Shown here piece after piece: positions 1 through 5,257 of a stretch of DNA of 5,820 nucleotides. The translations under genes were made by a program, and so were the position numbers. The stretch is taken from contig DOWG01000091.1 of the NCBI GenBank assembly GCA_003519685.1, forward strand, positions 10,043 through 15,862, read 5' to 3'. The notes beneath the pieces were generated by a model that did not search any database, was not told the DNA's origin, and was given only the letters and a program-made list of their open reading frames with translations. The stretch comes from Lachnospiraceae bacterium. Its GTDB lineage: Bacteria; Bacillota; Clostridia; Lachnospirales; Lachnospiraceae. The first letter of the stretch is position 1. The number at the start of each line of letters is the position of its first letter.

Positions 1-69
1 AGGATTAAGGCGAATGAATTGGATGGAAGAATTGTAAAAGAGAGAATGCTGGAACGAATGGAGGAATAA
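1..69 (+). CDS. C-terminal end of an unidentified upstream gene (partial)
   Basis: Frame 1 is open from the window edge and closes with TAA at 67-69. The 22 visible residues are highly charged and end in LERMEE, which looks like a helical C-terminus. Nothing here is diagnostic of a family, so no function is given. The gene points the same way as the sugar-dehydrogenase cluster that begins 230 bases downstream and could belong to the same locus. I see no convincing terminator hairpin after the stop. Confidence 0.5.
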   Translation, partial: RIKANELDGRIVKERMLERMEE

Positions 70-105
70 CGGTATAGATATACAATAGTATTACTGTCTC
101 CATAG

Positions 106-294
106 TTCCCTCTGCAAAACGATTCCACTAAAATCAGCATAACAGGATACGGCGATAAAAAGTTAACGGTCACTAACAGGCTGCATAACTGGGAAAAGCC
201 AGCAACTGATTTTAATAAACTCGATAATCTGTATGAGAATAATGGTATTTTGTTACTAAATTTTAAGCCGCTTAAGGCGGCAGAATGGAGGTAA
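106..294 (+). pseudogene. Possible C-terminal remnant of a glycosidase-like protein
   Basis: After a TAG at 103-105, frame 1 stays open for about 62 codons and closes with TAA at 292-294. The translation contains ISITGYGDKKLTVTNRL and ends LLLNFKPLKAAEWR. That pattern, an alternating beta-strand segment followed by a final L-x-P-x-x-A strand, is what the last beta-sandwich of many glycoside hydrolases (for example GH13 oligoglucosidases) looks like. There is no plausible start codon with a ribosome binding site, so it is either a decayed gene tail or a chance open frame. Its stop lies six bases before the next gene's ATG and its last codons contain that gene's Shine-Dalgarno sequence, as in a normal operon junction. 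A small hairpin (GCCGC 267-271 / GCGGC 277-281) lies inside it. The family is uncertain. Confidence 0.3.
287..291 (+). promoter_or_regulatory. Ribosome binding site deciding the dehydrogenase start
   Basis: GGAGG lies eight bases before ATG 300-302. An upstream in-frame ATG at 285-287 would put this element inside the coding region, so 300 is the better start. Confidence 0.8.
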
Positions 295-299
295 TTTTT

Positions 300-1355
300 A
301 TGGGTAAGGTGAAGATTGGAATTATAGGGACAGGGAGTATTAGTAACATGCATATGGCAGGCTATACGCGCCTGGAAAATGTTGAGGTAGTAGCAGCCTG
401 TGACATTAATGAAGAGCGTGTGAAAGAATTTGCGAAAAGGTATCATATCCCGAATGTATTTACCGACTACAACGAAATGCTGAAAATGAAGGATCTGGAT
501 GCCGTAAGCGTAACCACATGGAATAATATCCATGCTCCCGCAAGTATTGCTGCATTGAATGCAGGAAAGCATGTCTTATGTGAAAAACCGCTTGCCTTAA
601 ATGCCAAACAGGCACAGGAAATGGTAGAGGCTTCAAAAAAATCCGGAAAGCTTCTTATGGTAGGCTTTTGCAGAAGATTCGGAGAAAATGCGATAGCGCT
701 AAAGGAAATGATCGATAACGGGGATCTGGGCAATCTCTATTATGCAAAGACCGGCTGCCTTAGAAGATGGGGCAATCCCGGAGGATGGTTTTCAGACAAA
801 AAAAGGTCCGGCGGTGGTCCTGTCATAGATCTCGGTGTACATATGATTGACCTGATAAGATATCTTTCCGGTAAACCGAAAGCGGTATCGGTTACCGCTT
901 CAACCTTTAACAGCATGGGAATGAGGCCGGAGGTAAAAGGAATACAGAAATACAACTCCGCGGACTACAGTGAGTTTAACGATGTGGAAGACTGCGCTAC
1001 CTCCATAATTAAGTTTGATAATGGAATGACTCTGTTCTTTGAAACAAGCTGGGTGCAGAATATAAAAGAAGATTCCCTTTATCTTGAACTGTTTGGAGAT
1101 AAGGCAGGAGCAAAAATGGAACCGGAATTTGAATTATATGAAAGCCGGTATAACTACCTAAGGAATACAAAACCCATCCTAGACCCGAATGGCAGCGGAT
1201 TTGAACATAATTTCATTGAAGAAACAAAACATTTTATAAGTTGTATCACTGATGGGACGAAATGTATTAACCCGGCCGAGGACGGCCTGGAATTGATGAA
1301 AATAATTGATGCGATCTATCAATCCGCAGAAACAGGGCATGAAGTAATATTATAA
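300..1355 (+). CDS. Gfo/Idh/MocA-family NAD(P)-dependent sugar or polyol dehydrogenase
   Basis: The 351-residue product has the usual length and layout of a cytoplasmic Gfo/Idh/MocA oxidoreductase. An N-terminal Rossmann fold opens with GIIGTGS (7-13). An acidic residue at the end of the second strand (D35 in AACD) favours NAD over NADP. The EKP signature is at 95-97, with K96 the expected catalytic lysine. The C-terminal substrate domain carries GGGPVIDLGVHMIDL (171-185), where D177 and H181 match the catalytic Asp/His of the myo-inositol dehydrogenase type. The RWGNPGGWF stretch (156-164) before this motif occurs in family members acting on sugars or glycosides. Two stop codons in a row end it, and the next gene follows after 20 bases, so the two are probably co-transcribed. 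The likely reaction is oxidation of a ring hydroxyl of a sugar, cyclitol or glycoside to a ketone. The exact substrate cannot be read from the sequence. Confidence 0.9.
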   Translation: MGKVKIGIIGTGSISNMHMAGYTRLENVEVVAACDINEERVKEFAKRYHIPNVFTDYNEMLKMKDLDAVSVTTWNNIHAPASIAALNAGKHVLCEKPLALNAKQAQEMVEASKKSGKLLMVGFCRRFGENAIALKEMIDNGDLGNLYYAKTGCLRRWGNPGGWFSDKKRSGGGPVIDLGVHMIDLIRYLSGKPKAVSVTASTFNSMGMRPEVKGIQKYNSADYSEFNDVEDCATSIIKFDNGMTLFFETSWVQNIKEDSLYLELFGDKAGAKMEPEFELYESRYNYLRNTKPILDPNGSGFEHNFIEETKHFISCITDGTKCINPAEDGLELMKIIDAIYQSAETGHEVIL

Positions 1356-1375
1356 TAAATAAACAGGAGGTTTCT

Positions 1376-2197
1376 ATGAAATTATCGGTAAGTGCATGGT
1401 GTCTTCAGGAAAAGTTATTTAGCAAAGAGATATCTATATTTGACTTTATTCATTACTGCCATGACAATGGTGTGAAGTATGTTGAGTTGCTGGACTGCTT
1501 CCTTAACGGTGAGGAGGAAATAAACGAAATAAATGAATTAGTTAAGGAACTGGATATGGAAGTATCCGCGTACTCTATCGCGAATGACTTTGTACTTGCA
1601 GACAGAGAGAAAAGAAAAGAGCAGGTAGAGTATATTAAAGAAAGCATGGACACTGCTCTTAAGCTTGGAACCAGACTGCTGCGGGTGTTCAGCGGAGATA
1701 AAAAAGAAGGCATATCATTTGATGCAGCAGAAGACTGGATCGTTGAATGCTTTCAGGAGGCAGCCCCTATGGCAGAGCAAAAGGGTATTACGATGGTGCT
1801 CGAAAACCACGGGCTTCTTGCCGGAAAATCCAGTCAGGTAAAGAAAATACTAGAACGGGTCGGCTCGAAAGCATTGAAATCCAATGCGGATATCGGTAAT
1901 TTTCTTCTAGTAAATGAAAATTCGTTGGATGCTGTCAGAAATCTTAATGACAAGATTGGTTTCCTTCATTTAAAAGATTTCAAAAAGGTAGATGACAAAC
2001 ACGGTTACGCTGCAATCGACGGCAGTATATATCAAGGAGTTGTTTTAGGAAAAGGTGATGTGCCTGTTTCAGAGATCATCAATTTCTTAAAGAATCATGG
2101 CTATGAAGGATATCTGTCGATTGAGTATGAAGGGATGGGTGATCCATTCCAAGAAACACTGGAATGTATTGCGTACACAAAGCATGCAATACATTAA
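1376..2197 (+). CDS. Sugar phosphate isomerase/epimerase-like TIM-barrel protein (first copy)
   Basis: A 273-residue protein of the xylose isomerase-like / AP endonuclease 2 TIM-barrel superfamily (Pfam PF01261 type). AGGAGG at 1365-1370 lies five bases before the ATG, a very strong initiation site. The expected metal-ligand quartet is visible at the barrel strand ends: E143 in MVLENHG, D172 in NADIGNF, H198 in FLHLKDF and E250 in YLSIEYEG. GKGDV (225-229) is the usual loop before the last helix. There is no signal peptide, so it is cytoplasmic. Relatives include inosose dehydratases and isomerases (IolE/IolI), ketose 3-epimerases, hydroxypyruvate isomerases, and barrels that act on 3-keto-glycosides made by Gfo/Idh/MocA enzymes. 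Sitting 20 bases after such a dehydrogenase, it most likely acts on the keto product. Which reaction it performs is inference. Confidence 0.88.
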   Translation: MKLSVSAWCLQEKLFSKEISIFDFIHYCHDNGVKYVELLDCFLNGEEEINEINELVKELDMEVSAYSIANDFVLADREKRKEQVEYIKESMDTALKLGTRLLRVFSGDKKEGISFDAAEDWIVECFQEAAPMAEQKGITMVLENHGLLAGKSSQVKKILERVGSKALKSNADIGNFLLVNENSLDAVRNLNDKIGFLHLKDFKKVDDKHGYAAIDGSIYQGVVLGKGDVPVSEIINFLKNHGYEGYLSIEYEGMGDPFQETLECIAYTKHAIH

Positions 2198-2287
2198 GCA
2201 GGTATGTAGGTTGAAATAGAAACAATAGCAGTATGAAATTCCGCAGGCTGCATCAAGTAGATAATGCGCAAAAGGCAGCGCAGAAAT

Positions 2288-2293
2288 GAGGAG
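2288..2293 (+). promoter_or_regulatory. Ribosome binding site deciding the start of the second TIM-barrel gene
   Basis: GAGGAG lies four bases before ATG 2298-2300. The alternative in-frame ATG at 2286 overlaps this element and has no purine-rich site at a useful distance, so 2298 is preferred. The spacing is slightly short. Confidence 0.65.
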
Positions 2294-2297
2294 AATT

Positions 2298-3155
2298 ATG
2301 TATTCAAATAAAATCGGAGTTATGGTTGATTCCTTTAAGCTCGGTCTGAGAGCCGGGATTAAGAAGGCCAAAGAGGTAGGAGCAGATGGCATACAGATCT
2401 ATGCGGTAGATGGCAGTATGGATCCGGATAATTTGAACAAAAGTCAAAGAAAGGATCTGCTTGATTATATCAAATCAAATGGGCTTGTTGTTTCCGCACT
2501 CTGCGGCGATCTGGGAGGACATGGATTTACCATTCCGGAAGAGAATGCCTGGAAGATTGAAAAATCCAAAAGAATTATGGAGCTTGCGAAGGATTTGGAA
2601 GCCAATGTGGTTACGACCCATATCGGTGTTATTCCTGAGGACGAAACCAATTCCAGATACGGGGTCCTTCAGGATGCGTGCGAGGAATTAGGTACTTTTG
2701 GTGATCGTATGGGTGCAACCTTCGCGATTGAAACCGGTCCGGAAAGGTCTGAGACTCTAAAAGAGTTTTTAGACAGCCTTGACAGTAATGGTGTCGGAGT
2801 AAATCTGGACCCGGCAAATTTAGTAATGGTTACCGGTGATGACCCTGTGAAAGCAGTAATAACATTAAAGAATTATATCGTACATACTCATGCAAAAGAC
2901 GGAATCATGCTGAAAAAAACGGGCCCACAGATAATATATGATTTTTTTGCCGAGGGCGGTATTGGCGATTTAAGACTAGAGGATTACTTTGCAGAGAAGC
3001 CTTTAGGACAAGGAAATGTTGATTTTGCGGCATATATGAAAGCTCTTTCCCAGATCGGTTATGAAGGCTTTCTGACAGTCGAGAGGGAAGTAGGTAAAAA
3101 TCCGGAACGGGATATAGAGGATGCTGTAAACTATTTGAAGGCATTGATGCGGTAA
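2298..3155 (+). CDS. Sugar phosphate isomerase/epimerase-like TIM-barrel protein (second copy)
   Basis: A 285-residue cytoplasmic protein of the same xylose isomerase-like TIM-barrel superfamily as its upstream neighbour, but clearly diverged and not a recent duplicate. Metal-ligand candidates are E145 in FAIETG, D171 in VNLDPANL, the HTH of VHTHAKDG (196-198) and the acidic pair in LTVERE (E262/E264). TTHIG (106-110) and GQGNVDF (237-243) are further family landmarks. A 100-base gap separates it from the preceding gene, with no clear terminator or promoter, so co-transcription is likely but the gap is long for this cluster. Two distinct barrels beside one dehydrogenase suggest two consecutive steps (for example elimination then isomerisation or epimerisation) or two subunits. 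Family membership is firm; the substrate is unknown. Confidence 0.88.
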   Translation: MYSNKIGVMVDSFKLGLRAGIKKAKEVGADGIQIYAVDGSMDPDNLNKSQRKDLLDYIKSNGLVVSALCGDLGGHGFTIPEENAWKIEKSKRIMELAKDLEANVVTTHIGVIPEDETNSRYGVLQDACEELGTFGDRMGATFAIETGPERSETLKEFLDSLDSNGVGVNLDPANLVMVTGDDPVKAVITLKNYIVHTHAKDGIMLKKTGPQIIYDFFAEGGIGDLRLEDYFAEKPLGQGNVDFAAYMKALSQIGYEGFLTVEREVGKNPERDIEDAVNYLKALMR

Positions 3156-3207
3156 CTGCGCCCGACAAAGCTTTATTCAGCGTGAACAAGTTATCGGAAA
3201 AATAAGA

Positions 3208-3253
3208 GCTCCATCGGAAAATGCAGGGCTTTCCCTGCATTTCCTGATGGAGC
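3208..3253 (-). terminator. Strong hairpin terminator, best oriented for the minus strand
   Basis: GCTCCATC (3208-3215) pairs with GATGGAGC (3246-3253). Inside it, GGAAAATGCAGGG (3216-3228) pairs with CCCTGCATTTCC (3233-3244) with one bulged A. This gives about 20 base pairs closed by a CTTT loop, with a single bulged T at 3245. On the minus strand the stem is followed by CTCTTATTTTT, a good U-tract. On the plus strand the following bases are not T-rich. It fits as the terminator of the minus-strand AraC gene, now a remnant. It may also stop plus-strand transcripts from the dehydrogenase cluster, which ends 52 bases before it. Confidence 0.75.
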
Positions 3254-3263
3254 AGCAAGATCA

Positions 3264-3276
3264 TGAAAACGTTTCA
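3264..3276. promoter_or_regulatory. Small palindrome resembling a LacI/CcpA-type operator
   Basis: TGAAAACGTTTCA is a near-perfect inverted repeat around a central CG, one base shorter than the catabolite-responsive (cre) consensus. It lies between the terminator and the AraC remnant, not in an obvious promoter, so any regulatory role is speculative. Confidence 0.2.
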
Positions 3277-3340
3277 TTAATTAGATTCATCCTATGATAT
3301 GAGTCTCAAATCAAATATAAGCAGCCGTTGTTATATCAAA

Positions 3341-3460
3341 TCAATGATTTTGCATGAAATCCCTGGGAGAACAGCCCTCCACCTTTTTAAATACCTTACT
3401 AAAATAAAAGGCATTTTCGAAGCCCAAACGAACTACGAGTCGTTGCGTCATAACGAAGAT
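3341..3460 (-). pseudogene. C-terminal remnant of an AraC-family transcriptional regulator
   Basis: Read on the minus strand, the last ~30 codons give GFENAFYFSKVFKKVEG followed by CSPRDFMQNH and a stop. This is the second helix-turn-helix and signature tail of AraC/XylS regulators (consensus GF-x-x-x-x-YFS-x-x-FKK-x-x-G-x-SP-x-x-F/Y). The residues just before, TQRLVVRL, still fit that helix-turn-helix; homology fades upstream of about 3450-3460. The first helix-turn-helix and the whole ligand-binding domain (normally over 200 residues) are missing, and no start or ribosome binding site is seen. It cannot make a working regulator. It lies back-to-back with the truncated GH88 gene 1.8 kb away, and AraC proteins commonly control such neighbouring sugar genes. 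Confidence 0.8.
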
Positions 3461-3548
3461 GCAATGGCTCAACCTTATGAATAAGAAGATGCGGTGACAT
3501 CGGTGGTACTGTCCTTGAACCCACTTGCATCCCGTGCGATAACATCCC

Positions 3549-3577
3549 TTGACAGTGTATCGGGACACCGATATAAT
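3549..3577 (+). promoter_or_regulatory. Consensus sigma-A promoter of the antitoxin/kinase operon
   Basis: TTGACA (3549-3554) and TATAAT (3572-3577) both match consensus perfectly and are separated by the ideal 17 bases. Transcription would start near 3584. That leaves about 11 bases before the preferred ATG at 3595 and makes an ATG at 3580 impossible as start. So strong a promoter usually needs repression, which fits the palindrome inside its spacer. Confidence 0.9.
3558..3573. promoter_or_regulatory. Putative operator palindrome within the promoter
   Basis: TATCGG (3558-3563) and CCGATA (3568-3573) form a perfect 6-4-6 inverted repeat between the -35 and -10 boxes, overlapping the first two bases of the -10. 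A related half-site, ATCGGTG, occurs upstream at 3500-3506. The position is ideal for autorepression by the helix-turn-helix protein encoded immediately downstream, as in hipBA-type modules. Binding is inferred. Confidence 0.6.
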
Positions 3578-3594
3578 GGATGCAGGTGATGAAA

Positions 3595-4053
3595 ATGACA
3601 ATACAACAGATTTTGCAGGATATGAAAATATCCCGTTATCGTTTATCGAAAATCAGCGGGATTCCATGGGCAACTCTCGCAGATATTTATTCTGGTAAAA
3701 CTCATCTGGACCGGTGTGGTGCGGGAACACTTTCCAAATTGTCCAAAGCACTTGGCCTGTCCATTGAGGAACTGCTGGCACTGGAAACAGAGCCGGAAAA
3801 AAGCACAGCCTCCGGGACACCAGACGAAAAAACTTACCTGGAAACCGGACTGTCAGAAAGCATACAAAAAGCAATTAAAGACTATTTACAAGGAGAAAAG
3901 GAACAGGTGTTATATCTTGACTGCCTGTGGAATGAGTTATATGGAGCCATTAATGCCGATCTTTGGGCTGGCTTAATTACGGAGGAACAGGCAGGCTATC
4001 TGCGTGCAAAATATCTTGGCACCGAGGGAAAGGAGGATGGTATCAATGATTGA
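3595..4053 (+). CDS. XRE/Cro-type helix-turn-helix protein, probable antitoxin of the HipA-like kinase
   Basis: The N-terminal ~62 residues form a compact Cro/C1-type helix-turn-helix: ISRYRLSKISGIPWATLADI (12-31) covers the recognition helices, and TLSKLSKALGLSIEELL (45-61) is the typical closing helix pair. A polar linker (about 64-80) leads to a second, mainly helical domain (about 81-141) ending ITEEQAGYLRAKYL. At 152 residues it is longer than classical HipB (about 90). I chose ATG 3595 because AGGTG (3584-3588) lies six bases upstream and the promoter's predicted start leaves almost no leader; ATG 3589 is possible, while ATG 3580 would precede the transcript. Its last codons overlap the kinase gene by eight bases, implying coupled translation. 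Likely roles are repressing the promoter through the palindrome and neutralising the kinase, with the C-terminal domain the candidate contact. Both are inference from arrangement. Confidence 0.82.
   Translation: MTIQQILQDMKISRYRLSKISGIPWATLADIYSGKTHLDRCGAGTLSKLSKALGLSIEELLALETEPEKSTASGTPDEKTYLETGLSESIQKAIKDYLQGEKEQVLYLDCLWNELYGAINADLWAGLITEEQAGYLRAKYLGTEGKEDGIND
4031..4036 (+). promoter_or_regulatory. Ribosome binding site deciding the kinase start
   Basis: AGGAGG lies nine bases before ATG 4046, inside the end of the antitoxin gene. In-frame ATGs at 4004 and 4037 lie upstream of or directly against this element, so they are unlikely starts. Confidence 0.7.
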
Positions 4054-4990
4054 TTTTACATCGTGTGAAGTAAATAAATTCAGAGCCTACGGCGGAGCCA
4101 ATGGGAATAAAATTAATATTCTTTATGAGGGAAATAGCTATATGCTTAAATTCCCGCCTGTCCCAAGCCGCAATAAAGCTATGAGTTACACCAACGGATG
4201 TATCAGTGAATACCTCGCCTGTCATATCTTTGCATCCCTCGGGTTCAAAACTCAGGAAACCCTGCTCGGCACCTATACTGATTCACGGGGGAAAGAAAAA
4301 GTAGTAGTGGCCTGCGGAGATTTTACCGAGGGCGGCAAAAGACTGATTGAGTTTGCGCATCTGAAGAATACCTGTATCAGCAGTGAACAGAATGGATATG
4401 GCAAGGAACTTTCCTCCATCATACAGGCAATAGACGAGCAGACGCTTCTGCCGTCGGATCAGCTTCGGGATTTTTTTTGGGATATGTTTATTGCCGATGC
4501 CCTGCTTGGCAATTTTGACAGACATAATGGCAACTGGGGTATTCTGGTAAATGAACAGTCTAAAACAGCGGAAATTGCTCCCGTTTACGATTGCGGCTCC
4601 TGTCTTTATCCGCAGCTTGCAGCCAAGGATATGGAGGCTGTACTGAATAGTGAGGATGAGATTGACAGACGTGTCTATGTCTTCCCCGCCTCGTCCATTG
4701 AGGAAGATGGAAAGAAGATTTCCTACTTTGAATTTATCTCTTTTCTGAAAAATCCGGACTGCACGGCGGCGCTGAAAAGAGTTTCCGCATGGATTGATAT
4801 GGAGAAAATAAGCACGATTATCAATGAAACGCCGACACTGCTTCCAATACAAAAGGAGTTTTATACTGTGATGATCTCAGAACGAAAGGCAAAAATCATT
4901 GATTACAGCATTGAGAAACTTATGAAACTGGATGGGCAGAGGCCGGAGCATGAGAAACTGCAAAGCCATGGGCAGCAGTTTCATATGTGA
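4046..4990 (+). CDS. HipA/CtkA-like serine/threonine protein kinase, probable toxin
   Basis: A 314-residue protein with the HipA-type kinase core. Visible elements are a glycine-rich nucleotide loop YGGANGNK (15-22), a putative ATP-contacting lysine K35 in YMLKFPP, the catalytic loop GNFDRHNGNWG (155-165) with D158 as catalytic base and N163 as metal ligand, and YDCG (181-184) with D182 in the DFG-like position. Classical HipA is about 440 residues; the N-terminal subdomain before the glycine loop is absent, so this resembles the shorter HipT and Helicobacter CtkA types. HipA kinases phosphorylate cellular targets (HipA: glutamyl-tRNA synthetase; HipT: tryptophanyl-tRNA synthetase), causing growth arrest. 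The target here is unknown. No serine lies in the glycine loop where HipA-type kinases autophosphorylate. The start overlaps the antitoxin gene by eight bases and a strong terminator follows. All key residues appear intact, so the kinase is probably active. Confidence 0.85.
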   Translation: MIDFTSCEVNKFRAYGGANGNKINILYEGNSYMLKFPPVPSRNKAMSYTNGCISEYLACHIFASLGFKTQETLLGTYTDSRGKEKVVVACGDFTEGGKRLIEFAHLKNTCISSEQNGYGKELSSIIQAIDEQTLLPSDQLRDFFWDMFIADALLGNFDRHNGNWGILVNEQSKTAEIAPVYDCGSCLYPQLAAKDMEAVLNSEDEIDRRVYVFPASSIEEDGKKISYFEFISFLKNPDCTAALKRVSAWIDMEKISTIINETPTLLPIQKEFYTVMISERKAKIIDYSIEKLMKLDGQRPEHEKLQSHGQQFHM

Positions 4991-5006
4991 TGTGAATATC
5001 CTGTAA

Positions 5007-5045
5007 AAAGAACCGCACCGTTCACGAAGAATGGTGCGGTTCTTT
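5007..5045 (+). terminator. Intrinsic terminator of the HipBA-like operon
   Basis: AAAGAACCGCACC (5007-5019) pairs perfectly with GGTGCGGTTCTTT (5033-5045). Four more pairs inside (including one G-T) close a five-base loop. The T-rich 3' side, continuing into CATCTTCC, suits plus-strand termination, and the A-run before the stem could let it work both ways. It lies 16 bases after the kinase stop. Confidence 0.9.
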
Positions 5046-5059
5046 CATCTTCCCTGGCT

Positions 5060-5257
5060 CTAACCCAAATCCAAATACGATGCCGAAAAGCTTGGCATCA
5101 GCCCTCCCCGGAGGTTCACACTGAACATACCCCCGGCTGCGGACAGCGGTAAACAGTCAAGCCAACGGGCGCTCATGTACCCGCCTGTTTGCCCCTGTGT
5201 TGCGTTTTCATAGGCAGAGTGGCATAACACCTGCAGGGAGGGTAAGGCCTGCGCTAT
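5060..5257 (-). other. Unidentified minus-strand reading frame, possible mobile-element remnant
   Basis: The minus strand is open from inside the GH88 remnant to a TAG at 5060-5062. Only the part left of the GH88 junction is relevant; the ORF's apparent ATG at 5306-5308 is just antisense to GH88. The translation includes LCHSAYENATQGQTGGYMS and ARWLDCLPLSAAGG and looks less like a random shadow than most antisense frames. I cannot name a family. There is no start or ribosome binding site on the retained part, so if real it is a 3' fragment, converging on the kinase terminator. The segment looks richer in G+C by eye than its surroundings and contains a GATGCC / GGCATC hairpin (5079-5084, 5094-5099). 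Confidence 0.3.

Larger units (their letters stand above)
3461..5257. other. Probable foreign segment carrying a HipBA-like module, replacing two gene 5' ends
   Basis: This segment lies between an AraC gene (minus strand) and a GH88 gene (plus strand), both missing the ends that would have faced each other. It has its own promoter, two overlapping genes, its own terminator, and a right-hand patch that looks more GC-rich by eye than the sugar genes. I found no transposase, integrase, terminal inverted repeats or target duplication, so the mechanism is unknown. The boundaries are where flanking homology stops, accurate to perhaps 20 bases. An 8-base direct repeat GAAGATGC (3455-3462 and 3485-3492) lies at the left boundary. 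Confidence 0.5.

Noticed and set aside
70..105. GTATAGATATAC near-palindrome and TACAAT box as a promoter for the dehydrogenase cluster
   Set aside because: No acceptable -35 box at 16-18 bases upstream, and AT-rich sequence makes such boxes common by chance.
2905..3264. Minus-strand open frame of 119 codons spanning the end of the second TIM-barrel gene and the terminator hairpin
   Set aside because: It runs through the hairpin stem, has no ribosome binding site or recognisable domain, and is mostly antisense to the barrel gene.
3306..3344. 9-base direct repeat TCAAATCAA (3306-3314 and 3336-3344) with a small ATATAA/TTATAT stem between
   Set aside because: Two short AT-rich copies only; too weak to call a repeat array, CRISPR or regulatory element.
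3299..3484. Plus-strand open frame of 61 codons over the AraC remnant
   Set aside because: The minus strand of the same stretch carries the clear AraC signature, which explains the openness. The plus-strand protein resembles nothing.
3455..3492. Direct repeat GAAGATGC (3455-3462, 3485-3492) as target-site duplication of an insertion
   Set aside because: Both copies lie on the left side of the module, and no copy is seen at the right junction near 5250, so they do not bracket the element.
4283..4852. Long minus-strand open frame of 189 codons opposite the kinase gene
   Set aside because: It is fully antisense to a well-supported kinase with intact motifs, and its translation is cysteine-, arginine- and isoleucine-rich without recognisable domains. 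It is a shadow frame.
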